Assembly: GCF_001434665.1 (NCBI RefSeq)
Contig: NZ_AZDG01000023.1
Location: 1 to 39,518, forward strand
Length of the DNA: 39,518 nt
Origin: Companilactobacillus tucceti DSM 20183
GTDB taxonomy: Bacteria; Bacillota; Bacilli; Lactobacillales; Lactobacillaceae
Direction: 5' to 3'
Shown: positions 16,920 to 27,194 of the stretch, piece after piece
Position numbering within the stretch: the stretch's first letter is position 1
Layout of the letters: the number at the start of each line of letters is the position of its first letter
Made by a program: the position numbers and the translations under genes
The notes under the pieces: model-generated
Database searches by the model: none
The model's input: only the letters and a program-made list of their open reading frames with translations
What the model was told of the DNA's origin: nothing

Positions 16920-19166
16920 ATGGATCAAACAAAAAAGAATAAATCAACAGTACTTATCATGCTGTTGGTGTTTGGTATCTCATTAATTGGAAATTTATTT
17001 AATGTTATTAACACAAATGCTGATACCGTTAGTGATGATAGTTGGAAAACACCTAAAATGGTTATTTTAGACGGTAGTGGCAAAGAAGATATAACTGATA
17101 AACCTGATCTTAGTGGCTTTACATCTTTAAAGGCTAATTTTTATTGGGATATACCAGATGATGCCACGATTACTGATGGAGAGACTCTTAATTTTCAAAT
17201 CCCTGATAACGTACAAATCAATTTTGACAAAGAAGGAGTAGATAAAGTAGTTAAATTAACATCTGGTGATAATAATGATGATGTAATTGGTCAAGCCGTT
17301 GTTCCATATGGTACAAGAGAGGGAGCAGTTACTCTTAATGATTACTTTACACTTACCGCTCATAATACTAATAGAAAAATAGAACTTAGTTTTTCAGGTA
17401 GAGGTCTCAATACCTCAGGTGAAAATCCCGGAACGGATCCAGGTGATAAAGCTTTTATGGTTAAGACAGGCTGGAATAATGGTAGCGATGGTAATAATCC
17501 CACCAAGTTAACTTGGCAAACTGTTTTAAACCAGAATAATAAGACTGTTTCTGGTTTAGTTGTGAACGATACAATTGGTGATGGCCAGAAATTCGATCCT
17601 AAAAGTATAACGATTCAAGATAGTAAACATAATGATATTGAAGGTGTGAATATTGATTATACGAGTAATAGTTTTACTTTAACATTTACTAAACCAATTA
17701 CTGATAAAATCGATGTTCTTTACAATACGGATATTACTACGACATTTGTTCCGAATGATATATATAGTTGGGTAAATGATGTGTTAAGTACCTATACAGG
17801 CATTAGTGATGAAGTAGGTGGCGAACCTGCTGCCGTTCCTGGTGGACCAATCAAAAATTATACTCCTACTGCAATTGTAAATTGGGGTGCCAGTGGTAGT
17901 GGTTCAGGACATAACGGCTCTGTTGTTTTAAATAAAGTGGATGCAGTTACTGGTGATCCATTACAAGGAGCAGTTTTTAATCTAGTTAGAAGTGATGGTT
18001 CAACTTTAAATGATGCTTCTGGTAATCCTAAATACCAAAATTTGACAACTAATAGTAACGGTCAAATTGATATTGCTAATTTACCAGTGGGAAAGTATAA
18101 ATTTGTGGAAACAAAGGCCCCAAATAATTATTTACTAAATTCAAGTGAAACAGATAATGAGCATGAATTTGAAATAACTGCTTCTCAACAATTGCCAATT
18201 GAATTTAATTTTCCTAATCATAGGGACCCATCTACCATTAGTGGAACCGTAACTTTGAATAAGATAGCCTCTGATACCGGTAAAGCACTTTCAGGTGCTA
18301 AATTTGATTTGCAAAAATCTGATGGTACGACTGTGGCAAAGGGATTATCGACTGATGATGACGGACAAATTAGTTATGGTAATTTACCTGTGGGTGATTA
18401 CCAGTTTGTCGAAACAAGTGCCCCAGATGGATATGATATTAATAATTCTAAACTGAATTTTTCCATTTTTGAAAAACAAGAGAACCCTGAAGTATCCATG
18501 GTTGACCAAAAGAAAACTGGGACAAGTGTTCCAGATAATACTGGAAAAGTTGTTTTAACTAAATCTGATTCAAAAACTAAATCTGTATTGCAAGGCGCTG
18601 TTTTTAGGTTAGAAAACTCAGATGGTAAAGTATTGCAAAATGATCTTACGACTGATTCATCTGGTCAAATAACAGTTGATAATTTACCAGCCGGAAAATA
18701 TCGATTTGTCGAAACAAAGGCGCCTGAAAATTATATTTTAAATGAGAATCCAGTCTCATTTGATTTAAAGGCAGGAGCAATCGTGAATGTTTCAGCAGTT
18801 AATGATAAAGAGGATGCAGGAACTATCCCAGTAGATCCGACTGACCCTACTGATCCAACAAATCCAATCAATCCAGTTGCCCCTACTGATCCAATAAATC
18901 CAGTAGATCCAACAGATCCACTGAATCCAGAATCTCCAAATCTTCCAAATAACCCCAATTCATCGATTAGTCAATCAGAATCTAATAATCCTGTATTACC
19001 ACAAGGTTCAAGCACTAATTACCGTAATGACCAAGCTAAACTACCACAGACAAATGCAATTAGATCAACTTTTGCGTCGGTATCAGGAGCATTAATATTA
19101 TTAATGATTACATTAGAATTACTGACAAAAAAACATGTATTTTCTGAAAAAGTATCACAAAAATAA
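16920..19166 (+). CDS. cell-wall-anchored collagen-adhesin-like protein
   Basis: This predicted surface adhesin has 748 aa. In order it shows a signal peptide (hydrophobic 13-33, cleavage near NADT), and an N-terminal adhesin domain whose second half resembles collagen-binding domains (TWQTVLNQNNKTVSGLVVND). Three CnaB/SpaA-like prealbumin repeats follow, starting near 334, 442 and 542, each with the GxxxFVETxAPxxY ending. Then come a proline-rich wall-spanning stalk of DPTDP/NPINP units (about 635-680) and a sorting signal: LPQTN at 708-712, a hydrophobic helix and a basic tail. LPQTN fits the LPQTxE-type sortase motif described for Lactobacillus plantarum, except that Ala replaces the final Glu. 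The ligand is unknown; collagen binding is only suggested by the fold. No pilin or sortase gene is nearby. Confidence 0.85.
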   Translation: MDQTKKNKSTVLIMLLVFGISLIGNLFNVINTNADTVSDDSWKTPKMVILDGSGKEDITDKPDLSGFTSLKANFYWDIPDDATITDGETLNFQIPDNVQINFDKEGVDKVVKLTSGDNNDDVIGQAVVPYGTREGAVTLNDYFTLTAHNTNRKIELSFSGRGLNTSGENPGTDPGDKAFMVKTGWNNGSDGNNPTKLTWQTVLNQNNKTVSGLVVNDTIGDGQKFDPKSITIQDSKHNDIEGVNIDYTSNSFTLTFTKPITDKIDVLYNTDITTTFVPNDIYSWVNDVLSTYTGISDEVGGEPAAVPGGPIKNYTPTAIVNWGASGSGSGHNGSVVLNKVDAVTGDPLQGAVFNLVRSDGSTLNDASGNPKYQNLTTNSNGQIDIANLPVGKYKFVETKAPNNYLLNSSETDNEHEFEITASQQLPIEFNFPNHRDPSTISGTVTLNKIASDTGKALSGAKFDLQKSDGTTVAKGLSTDDDGQISYGNLPVGDYQFVETSAPDGYDINNSKLNFSIFEKQENPEVSMVDQKKTGTSVPDNTGKVVLTKSDSKTKSVLQGAVFRLENSDGKVLQNDLTTDSSGQITVDNLPAGKYRFVETKAPENYILNENPVSFDLKAGAIVNVSAVNDKEDAGTIPVDPTDPTDPTNPINPVAPTDPINPVDPTDPLNPESPNLPNNPNSSISQSESNNPVLPQGSSTNYRNDQAKLPQTNAIRSTFASVSGALILLMITLELLTKKHVFSEKVSQK

Positions 19167-19186
19167 ACAGATGGTCTTTTTTACTA

Positions 19187-19215
19187 TACACATTTCACAT
19201 GAAACGGTGTATAAT
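19187..19215 (+). promoter_or_regulatory. candidate promoter of the small membrane protein gene
   Basis: TACACA (19187-19192) and TATAAT (19210-19215) are 17 bases apart. The ribosome site AAGGGGG follows at about 19237-19243. Confidence 0.6.
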
Positions 19216-19250
19216 TGCCCATAACTTATTTAATTAAAGGGGGTATTATC

Positions 19251-19451
19251 ATGGAACATATGTCAGGACATCAAAATTCATTTTCAGATATTGCTTTCAT
19301 TTTAATAATTTCATTAGTAATCATTTTTTCTTGGATGTTGATCAATTTCGGGGCACCTAAGGCATCTTTTGAATTATTGTTTAAAGCGATTGATTTTGTA
19401 CTAGCATCGGCCATCTTTTTGGTGGGGATTAAATTTAATCATGAAAATTAA
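19251..19451 (+). CDS. small two-helix membrane protein of unknown function
   Basis: I do not recognise this 66-aa protein. The start at ATG 19251 is fixed by the ribosome site AAGGGGG about seven bases upstream; a longer in-frame start at 19215 falls in the -10 box. It has two hydrophobic stretches, about 14-33 (IAFILIISLVIIFSWMLINF) and about 45-62, joined by a short polar loop containing FGAPKASFE. The N-terminus is hydrophilic and rich in His, Ser and Gln. It has its own promoter and a good terminator, so it is probably a real single-gene unit. It could be a stress- or envelope-related small protein, but nothing in the sequence shows a function. Confidence 0.7.
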   Translation: MEHMSGHQNSFSDIAFILIISLVIIFSWMLINFGAPKASFELLFKAIDFVLASAIFLVGIKFNHEN

Positions 19452-19462
19452 TATAGTAATAT

Positions 19463-19506
19463 AAACTGCCTGATGAAAAATAATTCATCAGGCGGTTTAT
19501 TTTTTA
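19463..19506 (+). terminator. intrinsic terminator after the small membrane protein
   Basis: A 15-bp stem with one wobble pairs 19463-19477 with 19484-19498 (AAACTGCCTGATGAA with TTCATCAGGCGGTTT). It is followed by ATTTTTTT. Confidence 0.88.
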
Positions 19507-19565
19507 TAGTGAGTAGCTACTTACTTGAGTTACAATATTCTATATATTAATTTGGGGGTTTTATT

Positions 19566-20858
19566 TTGTCGACAAATCAACATATGGTGATAATTTCTTT
19601 AGATTCAATGGGGTTTAGGGATCTTAATGAACATCAAGCGGAATTACCAACTTTAAATAAATTGATTAATGGAGGTACTTGGGTCAAATCAGTTACAGGG
19701 ATTTACCCAACTTTAACTTATCCCTCTCACACTACGATCATTACAGGGCAATATCCTAATGTTCATGGAATAGTGAATAATACAAGGATTCAACCAGAAC
19801 GCCGTTCTCCGGATTGGTATTGGTATCAAAGTGATGTTAGAAGTACAACACTATATGATTTGGCTCGTCAAAAGGGTCTTACTACAGCATCGTTTCTTTG
19901 GCCCGTTACTGCCGGAAGTAAAATAAATTATAATTTAGCTGAAATTTTTCCTAACCGTATATGGACAAATCAAGTATTAGTCTCATTAAAAGCTAGTTCA
20001 CCACTATTTTTATTAAAAATGAATCATAAATATGGTCATTTACGTAATGGTATAAAGCAACCTCAATTGGACGAATTTATTACTGCTTGTGCAGTAGATA
20101 CCATCGAAAATAAAAAGCCTAATTTAACTATGATCCATTTGGTCGATATGGATAGTATGCGTCATCGTTATGGCGTTCGTTCAAAAGAAGCTATGGAAGC
20201 TTTACATCGTCTTGATAAGCACGTTGCTCAATTAATAGAGGCAACTAAAAAAGCTGGTACATTTGATGATACTAATTTTGTTGTTTTAGGTGACCATTAT
20301 CAAATAAATGTTAATAAGATGATTCATCTCAATACTTTATTTGCTAGAAAAGGCTGGTCATCAGCTAAAGGCAATCAAACTATCGAGTATAATTGGTCGG
20401 TTTTGGCAAAAAGCTGTGATGGTGCAACTTATATTTATACTCGTAATTTTAAGCACTTAGATGAATTAAAAGAGCGTATTGCAAGAATTGAAGGTATTGA
20501 GCATATCTATTCTAAAGAAGAAGCTGCTAAAAGAGGTGCCGATCCTGAATGTACCTTTATGGTAGAAGCTAAACCAGGATATTATTTCACGGATGAAAGT
20601 GATCGTCCCACAATTGTTGAAGAAGTTGATCCCGATAGTTTAGGTCAACCTGATCGTTATCATGGTGTTCATGGATATGATCCTAACAAAGATGGATATC
20701 AAACAACGATTCTCTTCAATGGTCCATCTATAAATGAAGGAAAGACGATTGAAAAGGCTAACTTGGTAGATGAAGCACCAACATTTGCGAAACTATTAGG
20801 ATTAGAGTTTAAAGAAACTCTTGCCGGACATTCAATCGAGGGTGTTTTAAAAGAGTAG
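19566..20858 (+). CDS. nucleotide pyrophosphatase/phosphodiesterase family protein
   Basis: This metal-dependent phosphodiesterase of the alkaline phosphatase superfamily has 430 aa. The N-terminus has the metal-binding Asp in IISLDSMG and the nucleophile region LTYPSHTTIITGQYPNVHGI, with Thr51 as likely nucleophile. Further metal ligands are in HLVDMDSMRHRYG and VLGDHYQ, and the last histidine site is in YHGVHGYDP. No signal peptide is visible, so it probably acts in the cytoplasm, unlike the eukaryotic ectoenzymes. The start is TTG after GGGGG (19554-19558). It is followed 9 bases later by an MFS carrier, so the two are probably one operon. The substrate is unknown; the carrier may import a phosphodiester or its parent compound (inference). 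Confidence 0.85.
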   Translation: MSTNQHMVIISLDSMGFRDLNEHQAELPTLNKLINGGTWVKSVTGIYPTLTYPSHTTIITGQYPNVHGIVNNTRIQPERRSPDWYWYQSDVRSTTLYDLARQKGLTTASFLWPVTAGSKINYNLAEIFPNRIWTNQVLVSLKASSPLFLLKMNHKYGHLRNGIKQPQLDEFITACAVDTIENKKPNLTMIHLVDMDSMRHRYGVRSKEAMEALHRLDKHVAQLIEATKKAGTFDDTNFVVLGDHYQINVNKMIHLNTLFARKGWSSAKGNQTIEYNWSVLAKSCDGATYIYTRNFKHLDELKERIARIEGIEHIYSKEEAAKRGADPECTFMVEAKPGYYFTDESDRPTIVEEVDPDSLGQPDRYHGVHGYDPNKDGYQTTILFNGPSINEGKTIEKANLVDEAPTFAKLLGLEFKETLAGHSIEGVLKE

Positions 20859-20867
20859 GGGGATTTT

Positions 20868-22112
20868 ATGCATTTTAACAAACAACAATGGAGTTGGATT
20901 TTTTATGACTGGGCCAATTCAGGTTATGGAATAATCGTAACAACAGCGGTTTTGCCAGTTTATTTTAAGTCCGTTGCACAAAATGGTGGCGTTACACCAG
21001 CGAATGCTACAGCCTACTGGGGCTATGCAAACAGTTTTGGAACATTGTTAGTCTCAATTCTAGCTCCTGTTTTGGGGGCATTGGCCGATTATCCTAAAGC
21101 TAAGAAAAAAATGTTAAATATTTTTGCCATTCTAGGAGTTATTATGACTTTTGGGTTAAGTGTTGTTCCAGTAACTCAATGGTCTTGGTTATTAGGTATC
21201 TATATATTGTCGATCATTGGTTATTCAGGTGGTAATTTATTTTATGACAGTTTTCTAACAGATGTGTCAGATGATAATAATATGGATATTCTTTCTTCGT
21301 ATGGATATGGGTTTGGTTATCTTGGAGGAGTCTTAGCATTTTTACTTTTCTTAGTATTACAGTTAACAAGTGGTTTTGGAATGTTAAGTAGCTATGGTGT
21401 TGCACGTTTTAGTTTTATCTTGGCGGCAGCTTGGTGGATAATATTTTATATTCCTTTGATTAAAAATGTGCATCAAGTTTACTCACTAAAAGCTAGTTCT
21501 AAACCAATTTTATCTAGTTTTAAGAGAGTCTTTGAAACGTTAAAACATATAAAAAAATATAAAGCTGCGGCTTGGTTTTTAGTAGCTTATTTCTTCTATA
21601 TTGATGGAGTCGATACTATTTTTACAATGGCTACTTCAATTGGTATGGATATGGGGATCACTACCACTACATTGATGTTAGTTTTATTGGTAGTGCAATT
21701 GGTAGCTTTTCCATTCTCAATTCTTTATGGTTGGTTAGCTAATAAAACATCAACCAGAACAGGAATTTTTATTGGTATTATTTTGTATTTTGGTATATGT
21801 CTATATGCTTTAAAATTGAAGTCCGCTACAGACTTTTGGATTTTGGCTATTTTAGTTGGAACTAGTCAAGGTGGAATTCAAGCGCTTAGTCGTTCATATT
21901 TTGGTCGTTTGATTCCTGAAGAATCAGGTAGTGAATTTTTTGGATTTTATAATATTTTAGGAAAATTCTCTGCAGTTATGGGTCCTATCTTAGTAGGAAT
22001 TGTTACGCAAATGACTGGTAAATCAACAATCGGGGCTGCTTCTTTAAGCATCCTATTCTTAATTGGATTGATTATTTTTGCCTATCTGCCAAGGATTACT
22101 GCCCATGAGTAA
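20868..22112 (+). CDS. MFS transporter of the Atg22/UMF1 family
   Basis: This integral membrane carrier has 414 aa and about 12 helices. The N-terminal WIFYDWANSGYG and the motif RSYFGRLIPEESGSEFFGFY are hallmarks of the UMF1/Atg22-like branch of the major facilitator superfamily. Fungal Atg22 exports amino acids from the vacuole; bacterial substrates are largely unknown. The ribosome site is GGGGG just before the ATG. It is co-oriented with the phosphodiesterase gene 9 bases upstream, suggesting a joint uptake and cleavage role. A LexA box and the uvrB promoter begin directly after its stop. Confidence 0.85.
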   Translation: MHFNKQQWSWIFYDWANSGYGIIVTTAVLPVYFKSVAQNGGVTPANATAYWGYANSFGTLLVSILAPVLGALADYPKAKKKMLNIFAILGVIMTFGLSVVPVTQWSWLLGIYILSIIGYSGGNLFYDSFLTDVSDDNNMDILSSYGYGFGYLGGVLAFLLFLVLQLTSGFGMLSSYGVARFSFILAAAWWIIFYIPLIKNVHQVYSLKASSKPILSSFKRVFETLKHIKKYKAAAWFLVAYFFYIDGVDTIFTMATSIGMDMGITTTTLMLVLLVVQLVAFPFSILYGWLANKTSTRTGIFIGIILYFGICLYALKLKSATDFWILAILVGTSQGGIQALSRSYFGRLIPEESGSEFFGFYNILGKFSAVMGPILVGIVTQMTGKSTIGAASLSILFLIGLIIFAYLPRITAHE

Positions 22113-22120
22113 GATGGTGG

Positions 22121-22134
22121 CGAAAATATGTTCG
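22121..22134 (+). promoter_or_regulatory. LexA (SOS) box upstream of uvrBA
   Basis: CGAAAATATGTTCG matches the Gram-positive LexA/DinR consensus CGAACRNRYGTTCG at all but one position. It lies next to the likely -35 of the uvrB promoter, where LexA would block transcription. uvrBA is a classical SOS operon, so the site is well supported. Confidence 0.85.
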
Positions 22135-22160
22135 CTATGGTAATATAGAACCAATATAAT
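22131..22160 (+). promoter_or_regulatory. candidate uvrBA promoter
   Basis: TATAAT at 22155-22160 has a weak -35 (TTCGCT, 22131-22136) at 18 bases. The -35 overlaps the right half of the LexA box. The transcript would start near 22167, inside the left arm of the following hairpin. Confidence 0.6.
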
Positions 22161-22163
22161 TGT

Positions 22164-22212
22164 GCCTAACGCAAATGACATCTAATTCATATTTGAGTTA
22201 GGTGTCTTTTTT
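22164..22212 (+). terminator. hairpin with T run between the MFS gene and uvrB
   Basis: A stem of 12 pairs with one mismatch joins 22165-22176 to 22191-22202 (CCTAACGCAAAT with ATTTGAGTTAGG), and TGTCTTTTTT follows. It probably terminates the upstream operon. Because the uvrB start point falls in its left arm, SOS transcripts would carry only part of the stem and could escape termination (inference). Confidence 0.7.
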
Positions 22213-22232
22213 AGCTTTGGAGGGGTAAATTC

Positions 22233-24242
22233 GTGATAGATCGAGTAGACGACAATAAATTTGATTTGGTTTCTAAGTATTCACCTGCTGGAGATCAAGC
22301 TCAAGCAATCGAAAAAATTACACAAGATTTTAAAGATGGCGATAAAGAAGTCATCCTTGAAGGTGCTACTGGTACAGGGAAGACATTTACCATGGCCAAC
22401 GTAATTAAAAATCTAAATAAACCGACATTGATAATTTCACATAACAAAACTTTAGCTGGTCAACTTTATGGTGAATTTAAGGAGTTCTTTCCTAATAACG
22501 CCGTAGAGTATTTTGTTAGTTACTATGATTATTATCAACCTGAAGCATATGTTCCATCTAGTGATACATACATTGAAAAAGATTCCAGCATTAATGATGA
22601 GATCGATAAGTTACGACACTCTGCAACTAGCTCACTTCTTGAACGAAATGATGTTATTGTTGTGGCTTCTGTTTCTTGTATCTTTGGGTTAGGTGATCCT
22701 AGAGAATATGCTGATAGTATTATTTCATTGCGAGTTGGACAAGAATTATCACGTGATAAACTTTTAGAGGAATTAGTTGATAATCAATTTGAACGTAATG
22801 ATATTGATTTTCAACGTGGACGTTTTCGTGTTCGTGGGGATGTTGTTGATATTTTCCCAGCATCTCGAGATGATAATGCCATTCGTGTTGAATTTTTTGG
22901 TGATGAGATCGATCGTATTATTGAAATGGATGCATTGACTGGTGAAATTAAAGGTCAAATGGATCATATTGGAATTTTCCCAGCAACTCACTTTATGATT
23001 TCTGATTCAAAGATGGAAGATGCTTTGGATAGAATTCAAAAGGAAATGGATGAACAAGTTGCTAAGTTTACTAAAGAAGGTAAGCTACTTGAGGCCCAAC
23101 GTATTAAGCAACGTACTGAATATGATATCGAAATGATGCGTGAAATGGGTTACACATCGGGTATCGAAAATTATTCTAGACATATGGAAGGTCGTGCAGA
23201 AGGTGAACCTCCATTTACACTGCTAGATTTCTTCCCGAAAGATTTCAACATTATGATCGATGAGTCCCACGTTACTATGCCGCAAATTCGTGGTATGTAT
23301 AACGGAGACCGTGCTAGAAAGCAAATGCTGGTAAATTATGGATTCCGTTTGCCAAGTGCCTTAGATAACCGTCCACTTAAACTTGAGGAGTTTGAAAAAC
23401 ATGTTAATCGAATTCTTTATGTTTCTGCAACTCCCGGTCCATATGAATTAGATCGTACTGATCATGTGGCAGAACAAATTATCCGTCCAACTGGATTACT
23501 TGATCCAGTTATTGAAGTTCGTCCAATCATGGGTCAAATTGATGATTTAGTTGGTGAAATCAACGATCGTGTTGCTAAACATGAGCGTGTATTTGTCACG
23601 ACATTAACTAAGAAAATGGCTGAAGATTTAACGGATTACTTTAAAGATTTAGGTATCAAAGTTAAATATCTGCACAGTGATATTAAGACGCTTGAACGTA
23701 CAAAGATTATTCGTGATTTAAGATTAGGTAAATTCGATGTCTTGATAGGTATCAATCTTTTACGTGAGGGAATTGATGTTCCTGAAGTATCATTGATTGC
23801 TATCCTTGATGCAGATAAAGAAGGATTCTTACGTGCTGAAAGATCATTAGTTCAGATCATTGGACGTGCTTCTCGTAATGAACACGGTAAAGTTATCATG
23901 TATGCTGATTCAGAGACTGATTCTATGAAAGCAGCTATTAGTAAAACAGCACGTCGTCGTAAGTTACAGATGGCTTTCAATGAAAAGCATGGTATTACAC
24001 CAACGACAATTGTTAAACCAATTAGAGATGCTATCTCTATGTTCCAAAAAGTCGATAATGAAGCGTCAGAAACAGAAAAAATTGATGACGATTTAGACTT
24101 TACAGATATGTCCAAAAAGGAACAAAAAGAGTTATTATCTAATTTGCAAGAACAAATGGAAGCCGCAGCTAAGAAACTTGACTTTGAGGCCGCAGCTAAT
24201 TTACGTGATACGATTCTAGAGTTGAAGGCGGAAATGAAGTAA
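22233..24242 (+). CDS. uvrB: excinuclease ABC subunit B
   Basis: UvrB is the damage-verifying helicase-like subunit of nucleotide excision repair; it is loaded by UvrA and recruits UvrC. The 669-aa product has Walker A GATGTGKT (44-51), the beta-hairpin region with [16 protein letters not shown]-like IDESH, the helicase C domain with [14 protein letters not shown] and IGRASRN, and a C-terminal UVR motif (about 630-665) for UvrC contact. The start is GTG 22233 after GGAGGGG (22219-22225). It forms an operon with uvrA two bases downstream, under a LexA box. Confidence 0.97.
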   Translation: MIDRVDDNKFDLVSKYSPAGDQAQAIEKITQDFKDGDKEVILEGATGTGKTFTMANVIKNLNKPTLIISHNKTLAGQLYGEFKEFFPNNAVEYFVSYYDYYQPEAYVPSSDTYIEKDSSINDEIDKLRHSATSSLLERNDVIVVASVSCIFGLGDPREYADSIISLRVGQELSRDKLLEELVDNQFERNDIDFQRGRFRVRGDVVDIFPASRDDNAIRVEFFGDEIDRIIEMDALTGEIKGQMDHIGIFPATHFMISDSKMEDALDRIQKEMDEQVAKFTKEGKLLEAQRIKQRTEYDIEMMREMGYTSGIENYSRHMEGRAEGEPPFTLLDFFPKDFNIMIDESHVTMPQIRGMYNGDRARKQMLVNYGFRLPSALDNRPLKLEEFEKHVNRILYVSATPGPYELDRTDHVAEQIIRPTGLLDPVIEVRPIMGQIDDLVGEINDRVAKHERVFVTTLTKKMAEDLTDYFKDLGIKVKYLHSDIKTLERTKIIRDLRLGKFDVLIGINLLREGIDVPEVSLIAILDADKEGFLRAERSLVQIIGRASRNEHGKVIMYADSETDSMKAAISKTARRRKLQMAFNEKHGITPTTIVKPIRDAISMFQKVDNEASETEKIDDDLDFTDMSKKEQKELLSNLQEQMEAAAKKLDFEAAANLRDTILELKAEMK

Positions 24243-24244
24243 AT

Positions 24245-27112
24245 ATGTTAAATGATAAAATTGTGATCCATGGAGCAAGAGCTCATAATTTAAAAAATGT
24301 TGATGTCACTATTCCAAGAGATAAGCTAGTTGTAATGACCGGTTTATCAGGTTCAGGGAAAAGTTCTTTAGCGTTTGATACTTTATATGCAGAAGGTCAA
24401 AGACGCTATGTTGAAAGTTTATCGTCATATGCTAGACAATTCTTAGGTCAGATGGATAAGCCGGATGTTGATTCAATCGATGGATTAAGTCCTGCTATTT
24501 CGATCGACCAAAAAACTACTTCTAAGAATCCTCGTTCAACTGTAGGAACAGTTACTGAAATCAATGACTATTTGCGTCTATTGTGGGCCCGTGTTGGGAC
24601 ACCAATTTGTCCAAATGATGGAACTGTTATTACTAGTCAATCAGCTCAACAAATGGTTGACGCAATTTTAAAATTAGATGATGGAACTAAATTACAAATC
24701 CTATCACCAGTTATTAGAGCAAAACGTGGACAACACAAAAAAGCCTTAGCCCAAATTCAAAAACAAGGTTATGTGAGAATTCGAGTAGACGGCGAGACAC
24801 ATGATGTTGGTGAAGAATTAGAACTCGATAAAAATAAGAAACATGATATTGACGTTGTCGTTGATAGAATTGTTATTAATGATCATATTAAGTCTCGTTT
24901 ATTTGATTCCGTTGAAGCAGCTTTGCGTTTGTCAGATGGATATATGAATGTGGACGTCATTGGTCAAGATATGATGGTCTTCTCAGAAAAAAATGCATGT
25001 CCTATTTGTGGATTTACTGTGGGTGAGTTAGAACCAAGACTATTTTCGTTTAATGCACCATTTGGAGCTTGTGAGAATTGTGATGGTTTAGGAATCAAAC
25101 TTGAAGTCGATATTGACCTTGTTGTCCCTGATCAAAGTGTAACCTTAGCACAGGGAGCAATCATTCCTTGGAATCCAATCAGTTCACAATATTATCCACA
25201 AATGTTGGCTCAAGCATGTAAAGAATTCAATATTGATATGGATGTTCCTTTTGAAAAATTATCTGATCATGATAAGAATATTGTTTTAAATGGTTCAGAT
25301 GGAAAAACATTCCACTTTCACTATGAGAATGATTTTGGAAATGTTCGAGATGTTGATGTTCCGTTTGAAGGTGTCATTCCAAATATCAATCGTCGTTATC
25401 ATGAAACAAACAGTGACTTCACTCGTGAAGTTATGAGAAAGTATATGACTGAACTTACTTGTCCAGTTTGTCATGGTAAGAGATTGAATGAAAAGGCTTT
25501 AGCTGTCAAAGTTGAAGGTCAAGATATTGCTGAAGTTTCAAATATGTCAATAAAAGATGAATTACCATTCTTTAAGAAAATTACTTTAGGTGAACAAAAG
25601 ACAGTTATTGCTAAGCCAATTCTAAAAGAAGTAAAAGATCGTTTAACCTTCTTAATAAATGTCGGTTTGGATTATTTAACATTGTCTCGTTCAGCTGGAA
25701 CTTTATCCGGTGGTGAAGCACAACGTATTCGTCTAGCAACACAAATCGGTTCCAACTTATCAGGTGTTATGTATATTTTGGACGAACCGTCAATTGGATT
25801 GCATCAACGTGATAATAATCGTTTGATAAATTCACTGAAGAAAATGAGAGATCTTGGTAATACCTTGATTGTTGTTGAACATGATGAGGATACGATGTTA
25901 GCTGCGGATTACCTTATTGATGTTGGCCCTGGTGCTGGTGAAAAGGGTGGTCAAATAGTAGCTGCTGGTACTCCTAAGCAAGTTATGCGTAGTGCTAAGT
26001 CTTTAACAGGTAAGTATCTATCTGGTAAGAAATTTATTCCTGTACCACTTGAGAGAAAATCTGGTAATGGTGATTACGTTGAAGTATATGGCGCACAAGA
26101 GAATAACTTAAAGAAAATTGATGTTAAATTCCCATTGGGTAAATTTATTTCAGTTACGGGTGTTTCAGGTTCTGGGAAATCTACATTAGTTAATACGATT
26201 TTGAAACGTGCATTGGCACAAAAAATGAATCGTAATTCTAATAAACCTGGTAAATATAAGAAAATAACTGGATATGACAAATTGGAAAAGATGATTGCTA
26301 TTGATCAAAGTCCTATTGGACGTACTCCAAGAAGTAATCCAGCCACTTATACTGGTGTATTCGATGATATTCGTGATTTATTTGCTCAAACTAATGAAGC
26401 TAAACTTCGTGGATACAAAAAGGGCAGATTCTCATTTAACGTCAAAGGTGGACGTTGCGAGAACTGCCATGGTGATGGAATCATCAAAATCGAAATGAAC
26501 TTCTTGCCTGATGTCTACGTGCCATGTGAAGTTTGTCATGGTACACGTTATAATTCAGAAACACTTGAAGTTACGTATAAGGGCAAAAATATTGCCGAAG
26601 TATTGGATATGAAAGTTGAAGATGCATTAGAATTCTTTAGCAATATTCCAAAGATCAAAAGAAAACTTCAAACTATCGTTGATGTTGGTTTAGGATATGT
26701 ATCTATGGGTCAGTCAGCCACACAGTTATCTGGTGGTGAAGCTCAACGTATGAAGCTAGCTTCTGAATTATACAAGAAATCTAGTGGAAGTAACTTCTAT
26801 ATTCTTGATGAACCTACAACAGGTTTACATACAGATGATATCAAGCGTTTGTTGTCTGTTTTACAGCGATTAGTAGACGAAGGTAACACTGTACTGGTCA
26901 TCGAGCATAATTTAGATGTCATCAAATCATCAGATTGGGTGATCGACCTTGGACCAGAAGGTGGAGAGGGTGGTGGACAAGTAGTTGCCACAGGTACACC
27001 TGAAGATATTTGTAAAGTTAAAGAAAGTTATACTGGTCAGTATCTAAAACCTATTTTGGAACGTGATACAAAACGTACGATCGATGCAGAAAAACCTGGT
27101 AAATCAGAATAA
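24245..27112 (+). CDS. uvrA: excinuclease ABC subunit A
   Basis: UvrA is the dimeric ATPase that scans DNA for bulky damage and loads UvrB. The 955 aa have two ABC modules: Walker [10 protein letters not shown] (about 33-41) and GVSGSGKST, signatures [12 protein letters not shown] and [12 protein letters not shown], Walker [12 protein letters not shown] and [11 protein letters not shown]. CxxC zinc sites occur in CPICGF...CENCDG and CENCHGDG...CEVCHG. The length is normal. It is translated directly after uvrB. A terminator follows. Confidence 0.97.
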   Translation: MLNDKIVIHGARAHNLKNVDVTIPRDKLVVMTGLSGSGKSSLAFDTLYAEGQRRYVESLSSYARQFLGQMDKPDVDSIDGLSPAISIDQKTTSKNPRSTVGTVTEINDYLRLLWARVGTPICPNDGTVITSQSAQQMVDAILKLDDGTKLQILSPVIRAKRGQHKKALAQIQKQGYVRIRVDGETHDVGEELELDKNKKHDIDVVVDRIVINDHIKSRLFDSVEAALRLSDGYMNVDVIGQDMMVFSEKNACPICGFTVGELEPRLFSFNAPFGACENCDGLGIKLEVDIDLVVPDQSVTLAQGAIIPWNPISSQYYPQMLAQACKEFNIDMDVPFEKLSDHDKNIVLNGSDGKTFHFHYENDFGNVRDVDVPFEGVIPNINRRYHETNSDFTREVMRKYMTELTCPVCHGKRLNEKALAVKVEGQDIAEVSNMSIKDELPFFKKITLGEQKTVIAKPILKEVKDRLTFLINVGLDYLTLSRSAGTLSGGEAQRIRLATQIGSNLSGVMYILDEPSIGLHQRDNNRLINSLKKMRDLGNTLIVVEHDEDTMLAADYLIDVGPGAGEKGGQIVAAGTPKQVMRSAKSLTGKYLSGKKFIPVPLERKSGNGDYVEVYGAQENNLKKIDVKFPLGKFISVTGVSGSGKSTLVNTILKRALAQKMNRNSNKPGKYKKITGYDKLEKMIAIDQSPIGRTPRSNPATYTGVFDDIRDLFAQTNEAKLRGYKKGRFSFNVKGGRCENCHGDGIIKIEMNFLPDVYVPCEVCHGTRYNSETLEVTYKGKNIAEVLDMKVEDALEFFSNIPKIKRKLQTIVDVGLGYVSMGQSATQLSGGEAQRMKLASELYKKSSGSNFYILDEPTTGLHTDDIKRLLSVLQRLVDEGNTVLVIEHNLDVIKSSDWVIDLGPEGGEGGGQVVATGTPEDICKVKESYTGQYLKPILERDTKRTIDAEKPGKSE

Positions 27113-27117
27113 AGTTA

Positions 27118-27158
27118 ATACACTAACGGAGATAATCTCTTCGTTGGTGTATTTTTTT
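27118..27158 (+). terminator. intrinsic terminator after uvrA
   Basis: A 10-bp stem with one wobble joins TACACTAACG (27119-27128) to CGTTGGTGTA (27142-27151) and is followed by seven T. Confidence 0.88.
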
Positions 27159-27194
27159 ATCAATACATAAAAAATACTTAGTATTATCTTAAAA

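Noticed and set aside
18731-18958. A minus-strand open frame rich in GS/VGS/TG repeats, resembling a collagen-like protein.
   Set aside because: It is the antisense of the DPTDP proline-rich stalk of the adhesin gene. The repeat pattern is a by-product of that coding sequence, and no ribosome site precedes it.
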